Shown in pieces: positions 8,025 to 16,066 of a stretch of 24,324 bases of DNA. A program made the translations under genes and the position numbers. The DNA comes from Martensiomyces pterosporus (taxonomy: Eukaryota > Kickxellomycota > Kickxellomycetes > Kickxellales > Kickxellaceae). Every line of letters begins with the position of its first letter. Position 1 is the first letter of the stretch. The notes beneath the pieces are model-generated. The model made no database searches, was not told where the DNA came from, and saw only the letters and a program-made list of their open reading frames with translations. The stretch lies in the NCBI GenBank assembly GCA_025201845.1, contig MU603982.1, positions 78,706 through 103,029 of the forward strand, in the 5' to 3' direction.

Positions 8025-11000
8025 TTACTCCTTTGAAGCGTGGCCCCTGGTGCGGCTTCCAAATGACGCATAGCGGCGCAGCGACATCGCAGTGTAAGGC
8101 GAGGTAAAGCTGTGCACCGGTCGCGTGTCCAGCGAGCGGCGCGCATCAACAGCCGCACTAGAGGCTGGCGGTGGACGCGAAAGCAGTGCAATGCTGATGC
8201 GCTGGTACGGAATCGGGCTAGCAAGGGTGGATGGCGGCTTTGCAGGGCTGACTGTGCGCGGCGGCAGCTTTTCGACTCTACTTCCGCCAGTATGCGCCAG
8301 GAGACGATACTGAGTGGGTGCAGCGATCGGTATTTGACCGCGGTGGCTGCTGGACAGCGTTCTGCATGAGCGGCTACGCGACAGCTTGTGCTGAACTGGG
8401 ATGCCAGCAGCCGCTGTCGAGTTGAACAGGTGCGAGCGGTTGCTCATATCACACGATCCGCGTCTGCGCACAGTCTCACGCCTCCCAGACATGCCGCTGC
8501 CGCCACTGCTGCTGCTGCTTCTCGCAAGAGCACCCTCTGTGCTGGAAAGTGGGCAGCCGCTTGGCTCGTGGTCAGCGGCCACAGGCGAAACAAATGGTTC
8601 CGCAGTAAGGAACGACGATCCCGAGCTGGCGCGCGATCTAGCTGTGAATGTCGAGTACGCATCCGATGCCTTCCTCGCCACTTTCGAAGAAGCAGCCGGT
8701 GAATAAGGCGCAGAGTTCGTCCCTGCTGGTGCTTCAATGGATGCCCTCGAGGCCGGCCCTTGGTTAGGGATGCTGTTCAAAAAGTCCTCGAGCTCGCTAA
8801 AGCTGGCGATGTCGGTGCCCTCGGGAATGCGAATCTGGCCGTTCACTGGCGCCTTGCCCATAGACGCCAGCCTCTTCAGCAGCAGGCGCTGCAGCTCGAT
8901 GCGCAGGGGAATGACGGTGACGCAGCGATTCCTGAGCGCACGCACATCGAACGGGAATTCGGGGGTGACGATCATCGACTGCACACGCCGGCTGGATTTG
9001 CTAGCAATGGGGAATGCATCCGGGTCATCGGCTGCACCTGCTCCCGAAGCACCTGTTTGTGCCTGCCTGCCCGTTCCAATCGTGTAGCTCCGCTTGCGGC
9101 CACAGGTAGCACGCTCAAGCCTGCGCTGGACAGCAAAGCTTTGTGTCCTGCGTGCGCGAATAGTAACGATGTTGCTGTAGCTGACATTTGTGCCACCGCC
9201 AGTGCTTGTAGTGCTACTCGGGACACGCTTGAGAGCTGCTACTCCTTGTACAGATGCCTGCTGTGCACTGTGAACACGGCGGCCGCCGACGGCAGAGATG
9301 CTTGCCTTGTGGGTGAGCGCCATGCGCGGTCCCGTAGACGGCGAATAGATTGGGAGTGGCGGACGGCTTGGTCCCACCGGAGAATGGGCTAGCATGGTAG
9401 GGCTGGTCAACGGCGATACGAGAACCGATGTCTTGGTTGACGGGCTGCGGAGCACAATGGACATGCCCACCTCTGATAACGTCTTTGCGCCTGCTACTAG
9501 TGAGCTGCAGCTGCTGTTGCCAATGGCCCTTGCATACTCGTCGATATGAGGCTGATGGTGCGGAGGAGCTGGATGTGAAGGAGCTGGATGTGGAGAGGGT
9601 GTCACCACGGTGCTTTGACAGCCATAAGGCGGGCGATGGTCGTGGGCAACGGCTGGCAGGTTCAGCGACTCATATTGAATAGAGGATGGCTGCATTGGCT
9701 CGTACCAAGCATCTCGGTGGTTTTGCCTACGCTGCTGCACTGCGCTGTTTGTTCTGCTTGCACTTGGGCTTGGACTGTCAAACCAGTGAACCGACTTTGG
9801 AATACCAGATGGGCCGCCGCCGCTGCCGCCCTGCTGCTGCCTACGGCGCCTCTGCAATTCATGCGACTGCCTAGGTCGGCTGTGGTGCCCACCAGATGCC
9901 AGCAATGCCGACGAGATGACCTGCTGGTGTCCATCGCGTCTGCCCGACCTCGTGCCTCTTTCAACCGACCTGCCGCGCGGAGGAAACTCCAGCTGGTCGC
10001 CGTGAACAAACGCACCCGAGCCATGCGGCGAGTTGCTGCTGATGTATTCTGCCACAGCGACGATTTCGCGGAGCGCCATTCCGCGGTCGAACGATGCTTG
10101 GAAGTTGTTTGGCGAGATCTGGGGCAAAGGCGAGAGTGCCTTGATGCTGCTGCCTCCTGCTTCTTTTGTCACTGTAAGCGGCAGGTGCCGAGGACTCGCT
10201 CTGGACTCGCTCCACAGGCGCCCTCTGGCAAGACTGCCCGGCGACGGTGAGCTGGCTGGCGATGCTGACGTCTTGTTGATCTTGCGTGAGAGGAAGTTGC
10301 GCCTTGGTGACAGCACGCTTGATGGCGGCAACGACAAGCTTGAGTGCCGCTTATCTCGGGGCTGCTTTGCCATGGCCGGCTGTTTCTGGGAGTCCTGGGA
10401 GCTGTGTGTCGATGCCCTGGGCCGCAAAATGCTGCCCGGCAATCCACCGTTCTTTGCACTATGGGCCGATGTCTCGCGAGATGCAGCAATGCTGCCGCTG
10501 AGCGAGCTAGTCGAAGGAGAGGCGCGCTTGATTGAGCCGATGATGGATGCCTTGCGAGCGCGCAGAGTGGCGAGCAGGCTTGTGCGGCGGCCGACCTTTT
10601 CGTTGGTGATGATGCTCGCAGTTGATTCGGGACTAGAGGTCATCCAGAACTGGGCGCGGATGGGGCGCGGCAGCTCATCCAGCCCGTCGCGCGACTCCTG
10701 TTGCAAATCAGGCAAAATGAGCGGCAGCGGACATGGCACCGGCGGCGGCACCAGCGACGGCGGCTCGGGACGAGCAGGAGAGTCGACTAGAGCGAGTGGC
10801 TGGCAGGACCGCGGGGTGTCGATTATGCTCTCGACTTCGTGGAGCCACTGGCTTGAGCGGGTGATGCGGACATCAAGATGCTTCTCCGTGTGGTCAGAAG
10901 GACTGCATTCCCAGCCGTTACTAGGACTGACAGTGGAAACGGCTGCGTGTGGAGCGTAGGGACTCGGTGACTCCTGCGCAGATGCCTCAGTGCGCTGAGC

Positions 11001-14000
11001 GGCGTCTCTTGAGTCGGGAGCCAGCATAGGTGCAAATGTCTGCTGCTTCTTTTCTGCACCAACACCCGCGTTGGTGAACGTGAATCTCCAGGTGCTAGAG
11101 CTGTGCTCCTCTGGCAGATCATTGCGAGCGGCCAACTTGGGGCTACGCAGAGGGATGAACTCGTACGACATGTCAGACTCGATGGGCGTAGCCGTGTGCG
11201 ACTGTACCGGGCTCTCTGCCACCTCAGCTACAGCAGGCAGATGCTGGTCAGTGCCATGCGAGATGCCCTGCGAGATGCCCTGCGAGATGCCCTGCATGAG
11301 GACAGCATCGGAGTTGAGGCTCTGGCCAAAGAACCGCCGCAGCTTCTGCACCCTCTTCCTGTGGTCATTCCTAGACGAATTTGCTGGAGAAACAGCGCCT
11401 TGAGTGCCAGCAAACTGGCTGCTGGGGTAAGCATCACTCGGCTCATCCGTCTCCGACTCCGAGATGCCGCTGATGCGGCCACTGTCGAGCACGTCGGTGC
11501 AATATGCAGTGTTCATGGCTGTGGGCACGCCTCCCAGCATATGAACAAGCTTGTTGCGTCTCCAGCATGCCCGCATGCGCTGCTCCTCCGAGAACTGCTC
11601 ACTACCCACTGAGCATGCTGGCGACTGGCTGCTGGCTTGGCACGGGTTGGTGCCATGTTCGTCTGTGTGCCTGCTCTTGGCCACATAGAGCATCGGTGCC
11701 GGCGCCGACTCCCCCAGGACCTCGCGGATCTTGGAGAACTGGCGTACCTGCACATCGCGCAAAGCAGCCTCCTTGCTGCTTTGGTCAGAGCTCGAATCCG
11801 AGATAGCCGAGAGAGACCCAGCAGTAGCTGCCACCTCAGCACCTGCTAGCAACACGCCGGCACTTTCGGCATGTGCAGTGCCAGCCGACGACGCCGCAGA
11901 CGAGCATTCCGGTGTGAGAAGGGAGTACGCCGACTTGTCCAGGGGCTTGGCAAGCGCTGATGCCGAAACATCCGACTCGGTATCGCTACTGACTGCACTC
12001 TGTACGCTTCGGAGGTGGGCAATACTCGGCTGTGCTGCCAGCCCGATCATGCTGTCTTCGACTTGCTCGCCCAGCATGGCCTTGAGTTTTCTGCGCCTTC
12101 TCACCAGGAGATTGCGCTGCTCGGGTGTCAGCACTGCATCACCAGACTGGGAGCCCTGGAGGTCGCTGGCGTCTGCTGGCAGAGCTGCAGAATACATCGA
12201 GCGCACGGTGCCGCCCCACTGCTCAGACTCGAGGTCACCCTGGGCGTCGGCATCTGAGCGACCGAAAAACCCACGCAACTTGTCGGCACGCCGCTTGCGC
12301 TCAAAAACAGAGCTGGTGTTGGGCAGCACGCTGGCACTGCGCTTCCCAATGACGTGCGACAGATGCAGTGACCGAGCACCTGCGCCATGACTGCCGCTAG
12401 CAGATGGCGATGGCTGCCGGATGTCGCCAGCAAACTGCACTGAATAGTTGGGGCTTGCCGCAGCCGCAGCCGCAGCGTCAGCACCAGCGGAAACAAAGCG
12501 GGAATATCCGGTGATGGCAGCACCAGGACTCCCTTTGTTGCCAATGTGCTCAGTCAGCCCATCCGTTTCCGAGCTATCGCCGTCCTGCGAGTCTGGCTGC
12601 GACACGCCAATCATCGACAGTGCTCTGTCCAGCGCCCGGTCGTTATACACAAAGTGGCCACACCTCGCCTGCTTCCTGCACACCCCTTCGCCACTGCCCA
12701 GAACCCCGTCGCTGTCGTCGTCGTTATCTGTGTCGCTCCACGACCTTGTGCACTGGTTGTGTCTGGATGACGGCGGCCGCTTCATCGCCTGCGTGGCCCA
12801 CCCGTGCAAGTGCTCCTTCTCGATGTCGCTATCGCTGTCGATAGCCAGTATCTTCTGTTCGGCCAGAATGCTCGACGACACGCTGTCCTGCCTCCCGTGA
12901 TTACGAGCCGCACGCCTCTTGGCCTCGGTGTTCTTCTTCCGCGCCACAAGCTCAGCCGCTGCTCTGGCAGCTGGCATGTGCGAGCTGGGCGGCACCACAG
13001 CCATCAGCTGCTGGCGCAGGAGGGCCTCGTGTGGGTTGTCACCAAAGAAATTGCGAATTTTGCGTGTCTTCCTGATCCTCCTCTGCTTCTGCAGCGGCTT
13101 GATGTGCGTCAGAAGGCGGAAGTACCCGTCGCACAGACAGTATGCGCGGTGCACGTCGACAAACTGCGCGGTGATGCGCTCCAGCAGCTGTTCGCGGAAC
13201 CCCACCGACAGCTGCGCCAAGCTGGTCAGCATCTGGGTGCCCGACGGGTCGAACTTGAGCTCGTTGACCCAAATGATGACGTCAATGTCGGGCTCAAAGT
13301 TCTCGGCTACCGCCACCATTGGGTCGAACTCCATGTCGAACCTTAGCGGCGTCACATACTCCTCTGGCCTAAACTCGGGGCTGCCCATCAAGGAGACCAG
13401 ACCCACGGGCGACCGCTCGTACCTCAGCAGCGTGTGCTTCTTGAGTGTGAACCCGATGCTGGCCAATATCTCGTCAAAAACCCAGGGGTTGTAGTCCCAT
13501 CCAGGCAGGAATGGCCAGGGGATGCGGTCGCGCATCTGGCTGCTGGCGTTGACGCGCAGAGGCGCAAAGGGCGCTACATAGCTGAGGTAGATGTAGTTGG
13601 CCAGCAGGCGGGCCATGCTGGGCTGCACATGGCGGAATCTCTCCACATCGAGGACAAAGAGCAGGGACTCGAGCGCGAGCTCGGAGGGCAGCGCACAAAA
13701 CTCCAGGAAGGAGCGCAGAAGCACTGGGTGTATGAGCACGTTGATGAAGCGCGTCTTGAGAGGGGCGCGCGAAACTAGCCTTGCTACACGGCTCATGTCG
13801 ATGCTGCCCAGAGTCGCCACCGAAACCGCATCTGATATGCGGCGGCGGTGCTGGTGGTGCACGGCTGTCTTGGATGAGGGTATCGATGATGGCAGCTGGG
13901 CTGGCCCAGCTGTTAACTGCCGCTGCTCGCTCTCCTCCACGCGTGCAGGTTGGTGGCTCGACAGGGGCACAAATATGAAGTTCTCCATGCTCTCCTCGCC

Positions 14001-14975
14001 TTCTCTGCCGTTGGCGGCTCTAGGCTCTCTCTGCGCACTGTCGCCGTCATCCTCATCGTCGTCACAGGTTATGTAGTTGAACACAGTCACGGTATCGCCT
14101 GCTGCCAGCACATCGCTGATGCGGCCGCCAAAGAGGAGTGGTTCGCTGCCCTTGAACAGCGCGCCGCAAACAAGCAGTGGGTGAGAGGGACTCTCGCTGC
14201 CTTTGCCTCCTCCGACTGTGCGTTTTCTACACCGCGCTGAATATTCGGTCTCCACAAGATGCGCCAAATCCTCGACAGTGCACCCGGCACTAATCACCAC
14301 TGGGAAGTCGTAGAGGCCAGGTGCTGTGTTGCTGCTGCTTTCTCTGCTCTCATTAGCACCACTGGCACCAGCATCCTCATTGAGTGACGAAACCCGCCTC
14401 CACGACGGGATCCTTACGAGCGGCGAAAACACCTGCACGGAATGCGCGCTGCCAGTCTGCGATCTCTGCGTCTCTGGCCGCTGCTTCGCCACCACCCCGC
14501 CCTCCATGGGCGGACAAGAGGCGCCATTAGCTGTAGTAGTGGATGAATTTGAATTTGACGTTGTCGAACAACGAACCAGAGACACTTGGTGATGTCCTGT
14601 GACCACGCCATTGTTGCCGCCTGTCCTTCGCGTATTGTTGGTGGGTGGCTGGCAGTTCGTAACGCATGCTGGTGAGCTGCTGGCTTGCCCGGCTGCCATG
14701 ATTCTGACGCGTAGTTTGATAGACTCGGATCCTGCATAACCGTTCGCGCTGGCATGTTGCTCGGATGGCGCAGCAGCCTGCTGGTGAGGTCTCCGCTGCT
14801 GTGGGTGTGGTGGCGGCAGATCAGCTAGCCTGCGTCCTAGCTCATCATCCGTGTCGTTGCTGGCTTCCGTGTTTGAGGGCGGCGCTGCATCGTCATCGCT
14901 ATCGTCGAACTCGCAGATGCCAAGAAGCGGCGACGCATCAAGATTTCCTTTTGGCCCAGCGAAGCGCCGCACCAT
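8025..14975 (-). CDS. Large RGS-domain protein with ubiquitin-like N-terminal region and repeated K-[LI]-x-x-Φ-[FL]-G motifs
   Basis: Uninterrupted 2316-codon gene. Residues about 405–530 form an RGS domain, which accelerates GTP hydrolysis by Gα subunits. Marks are IHPVLLRSFLEFC, LLFVLDVERFRH, IYLSYVAPFAPLRVN, and WVFDEILASIGFTLKKHT with LLRYERSP at its end. Upstream, KLRVRIMAAG (about 86) and about 222–300 (PVVISAGCTVEDLAHLVE, then RISDVLAAGDTVTVFN) look like a ubiquitin-like fold split by a long insertion. After the RGS domain come six short motifs near residues 642, 901, 966, 1084, 1144 and 1213: KIRNFFG, KLRGFFG, KLKAMLG, KIREVLG, KLVHMLG and KLRRFFG. The rest, to the C-terminus, is Ser/Pro/Arg-rich and probably disordered, with many possible phosphosites. 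An in-frame TAG lies nine bases before the ATG, which supports this start. It probably acts in G-protein signalling at membranes; the specific Gα is unknown. Confidence 0.85.
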   Translation of the reverse strand: MVRRFAGPKGNLDASPLLGICEFDDSDDDAAPPSNTEASNDTDDELGRRLADLPPPHPQQRRPHQQAAAPSEQHASANGYAGSESIKLRVRIMAAGQASSSPACVTNCQPPTNNTRRTGGNNGVVTGHHQVSLVRCSTTSNSNSSTTTANGASCPPMEGGVVAKQRPETQRSQTGSAHSVQVFSPLVRIPSWRRVSSLNEDAGASGANESRESSSNTAPGLYDFPVVISAGCTVEDLAHLVETEYSARCRKRTVGGGKGSESPSHPLLVCGALFKGSEPLLFGGRISDVLAAGDTVTVFNYITCDDDEDDGDSAQREPRAANGREGEESMENFIFVPLSSHQPARVEESEQRQLTAGPAQLPSSIPSSKTAVHHQHRRRISDAVSVATLGSIDMSRVARLVSRAPLKTRFINVLIHPVLLRSFLEFCALPSELALESLLFVLDVERFRHVQPSMARLLANYIYLSYVAPFAPLRVNASSQMRDRIPWPFLPGWDYNPWVFDEILASIGFTLKKHTLLRYERSPVGLVSLMGSPEFRPEEYVTPLRFDMEFDPMVAVAENFEPDIDVIIWVNELKFDPSGTQMLTSLAQLSVGFREQLLERITAQFVDVHRAYCLCDGYFRLLTHIKPLQKQRRIRKTRKIRNFFGDNPHEALLRQQLMAVVPPSSHMPAARAAAELVARKKNTEAKRRAARNHGRQDSVSSSILAEQKILAIDSDSDIEKEHLHGWATQAMKRPPSSRHNQCTRSWSDTDNDDDSDGVLGSGEGVCRKQARCGHFVYNDRALDRALSMIGVSQPDSQDGDSSETDGLTEHIGNKGSPGAAITGYSRFVSAGADAAAAAAASPNYSVQFAGDIRQPSPSASGSHGAGARSLHLSHVIGKRSASVLPNTSSVFERKRRADKLRGFFGRSDADAQGDLESEQWGGTVRSMYSAALPADASDLQGSQSGDAVLTPEQRNLLVRRRRKLKAMLGEQVEDSMIGLAAQPSIAHLRSVQSAVSSDTESDVSASALAKPLDKSAYSLLTPECSSAASSAGTAHAESAGVLLAGAEVAATAGSLSAISDSSSDQSSKEAALRDVQVRQFSKIREVLGESAPAPMLYVAKSRHTDEHGTNPCQASSQSPACSVGSEQFSEEQRMRACWRRNKLVHMLGGVPTAMNTAYCTDVLDSGRISGISESETDEPSDAYPSSQFAGTQGAVSPANSSRNDHRKRVQKLRRFFGQSLNSDAVLMQGISQGISQGISHGTDQHLPAVAEVAESPVQSHTATPIESDMSYEFIPLRSPKLAARNDLPEEHSSSTWRFTFTNAGVGAEKKQQTFAPMLAPDSRDAAQRTEASAQESPSPYAPHAAVSTVSPSNGWECSPSDHTEKHLDVRITRSSQWLHEVESIIDTPRSCQPLALVDSPARPEPPSLVPPPVPCPLPLILPDLQQESRDGLDELPRPIRAQFWMTSSPESTASIITNEKVGRRTSLLATLRARKASIIGSIKRASPSTSSLSGSIAASRETSAHSAKNGGLPGSILRPRASTHSSQDSQKQPAMAKQPRDKRHSSLSLPPSSVLSPRRNFLSRKINKTSASPASSPSPGSLARGRLWSESRASPRHLPLTVTKEAGGSSIKALSPLPQISPNNFQASFDRGMALREIVAVAEYISSNSPHGSGAFVHGDQLEFPPRGRSVERGTRSGRRDGHQQVISSALLASGGHHSRPRQSHELQRRRRQQQGGSGGGPSGIPKSVHWFDSPSPSASRTNSAVQQRRQNHRDAWYEPMQPSSIQYESLNLPAVAHDHRPPYGCQSTVVTPSPHPAPSHPAPPHHQPHIDEYARAIGNSSCSSLVAGAKTLSEVGMSIVLRSPSTKTSVLVSPLTSPTMLAHSPVGPSRPPLPIYSPSTGPRMALTHKASISAVGGRRVHSAQQASVQGVAALKRVPSSTTSTGGGTNVSYSNIVTIRARRTQSFAVQRRLERATCGRKRSYTIGTGRQAQTGASGAGAADDPDAFPIASKSSRRVQSMIVTPEFPFDVRALRNRCVTVIPLRIELQRLLLKRLASMGKAPVNGQIRIPEGTDIASFSELEDFLNSIPNQGPASRASIEAPAGTNSAPYSPAASSKVARKASDAYSTFTARSRASSGSSFLTAEPFVSPVAADHEPSGCPLSSTEGALARSSSSSGGSGMSGRRETVRRRGSCDMSNRSHLFNSTAAAGIPVQHKLSRSRSCRTLSSSHRGQIPIAAPTQYRLLAHTGGSRVEKLPPRTVSPAKPPSTLASPIPYQRISIALLSRPPPASSAAVDARRSLDTRPVHSFTSPYTAMSLRRYASFGSRTRGHASKE
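11257..11295. repeat. 12-bp microsatellite-like repeat encoding (GISQ)n
   Basis: The unit TGCGAGATGCCC is repeated three times in tandem (11257–11292) with a partial fourth. On the coding (minus) strand it gives QGISQGISQGISHG in the disordered part of the RGS protein, just after the sixth KLRRFFG motif. It keeps frame and is probably length-variable between strains. Confidence 0.9.
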
Positions 14976-16066
14976 TATTATCTATCCTGCCAAGTGTCTC
15001 AGTGTGGACCACACAGGTTAGCGCAAAGTCCTGCTGTGGTTTTTGGCTGCTGGGATGGGTGGGGCGTGTGTGCCTCTGCTGCCTTACCTCTGTGCTGAAT
15101 GACACGAATATGCAGATGCTCCAATCAGCTAGCAAGCTCGGGATATCAGTTGGAATATGAGATGCAATGCGAAAATAGGCAGCCGTATGTCGCGTGGGTG
15201 GGTGCGCGTGTATTCGAAATAGAAACGAAAAAAAATGAAAATGGCAAACGAAAATACCAAGTCAGCCGGAAAGAGAAAGGAAGAAAGAGAGAGCGTGTGC
15301 AGGCTCTCACAAAGTGTCTGTCTAGCGCTCCGCAATGCTATACCGGATTAGGCAGCGCTGAATTTGGTGTAGTTATAGACAGGCGCCGTCAAAGAGCGTC
15401 TGGAAGCAGCACCGATGCGCGCATTGTCCTCTCTTTGCAAGCGAAGCTACGAGATTATCGGGAATACCAAGACAGACGGCGTCAAGCGTGCCCCCCTCCC
15501 CAGAGCACCTGCCAGCGTTGTTTGGCTTTACAACGAGCGGGGACGATGCGCTGAATTGGCAGCAGCAGATGTGCGCTTCCATGCTCTGTGGTTTGCAGTT
15601 TGTTTGCTCTTGCCAGCCAACTTTATTTCCTTCAAACGCTGCCCTCCGCTGGTCCCTCGTTTCTTGCTTCGGCTGTGCCTTTGCCACTCGGTTCCCAAAT
15701 CTGTGCTCACTCGCACGCATTGTCGTGTATACTGCACCGCCACATTCTGTGTCTCCAAAATTGTGCATTGTTACCATATTGACCGCCTATCAACAAAGCA
15801 GCACTGAGCAGGAGAACAATTCCTGCAGAATTTCTTGAACAACCAGGCGGTCGTAGCAGGCATAATAGTCCACTGCAACCAAGAGGCAACTGCACTTTCC
15901 CTCCCCTGTTTCTCTAGCCTATTCTCCTGTGAGTTGCTGCAAAGCATCACATGGAACCAGCTCCCAACCCACACCCAAGACAGGGTCTTAGTGTAAACAA
16001 ATCTCGCTTGTTGACTGTAGCGGCATGTTAGCCATACATAAAACAAATGTCCACTGAAAGGGGCGC
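14976..16066. other. 1.1-kb intergenic region: RGS promoter/leader and HECT 3' flank
   Basis: There is no convincing gene in either strand. Near the RGS gene it holds a probable 5'UTR intron (14987–15087). Further upstream on the minus strand there is a strongly pyrimidine-rich stretch (about 15220–15300; purine-rich on +), typical of fungal core promoters. At the other end, 16032–16041 reads GTTTTATGTA on the minus strand just after the HECT stop; TATGTA resembles a yeast 3'-end efficiency element. Short open frames at 15373–15807 on both strands overlap each other and show no family features. Confidence 0.5.
14987..15087 (-). other. Probable 5'UTR intron of the RGS gene (101 bp)
   Basis: On the minus strand the sequence reads CAGAG|GTAAGG at the donor (GT at 15087–15086). 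A perfect branch-type GCTAACC lies at 15022–15016, followed about 30 bases later by CTTGGCAG|GATAG (last intron base 14987). Donor, branch point, spacing and acceptor all fit a fungal spliceosomal intron. Exon 2 has an in-frame TAG before the ATG at 14975, so the intron would be in the leader and not extend the protein. Confidence 0.55.

Noticed and set aside
10033..10959. 308-codon + strand frame opposite the RGS gene, and similar ones across 8388–14592
   Set aside because: The minus-strand protein here is supported by an RGS domain and an uninterrupted 2316-codon frame; the antisense frames have no recognisable motif.
13893..13912. Perfect 9-bp inverted repeat with 2-base loop (CAGCTGGGC…GCCCAGCTG)
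   Set aside because: It lies inside the RGS coding region and can be explained by its codons; no repeat, site or terminator role is supported.
15373..15807. Open frames of about 130 codons on both strands in the RGS–HECT gap
   Set aside because: They overlap one another, lack good starts and family features, and have compositions expected of random sequence.
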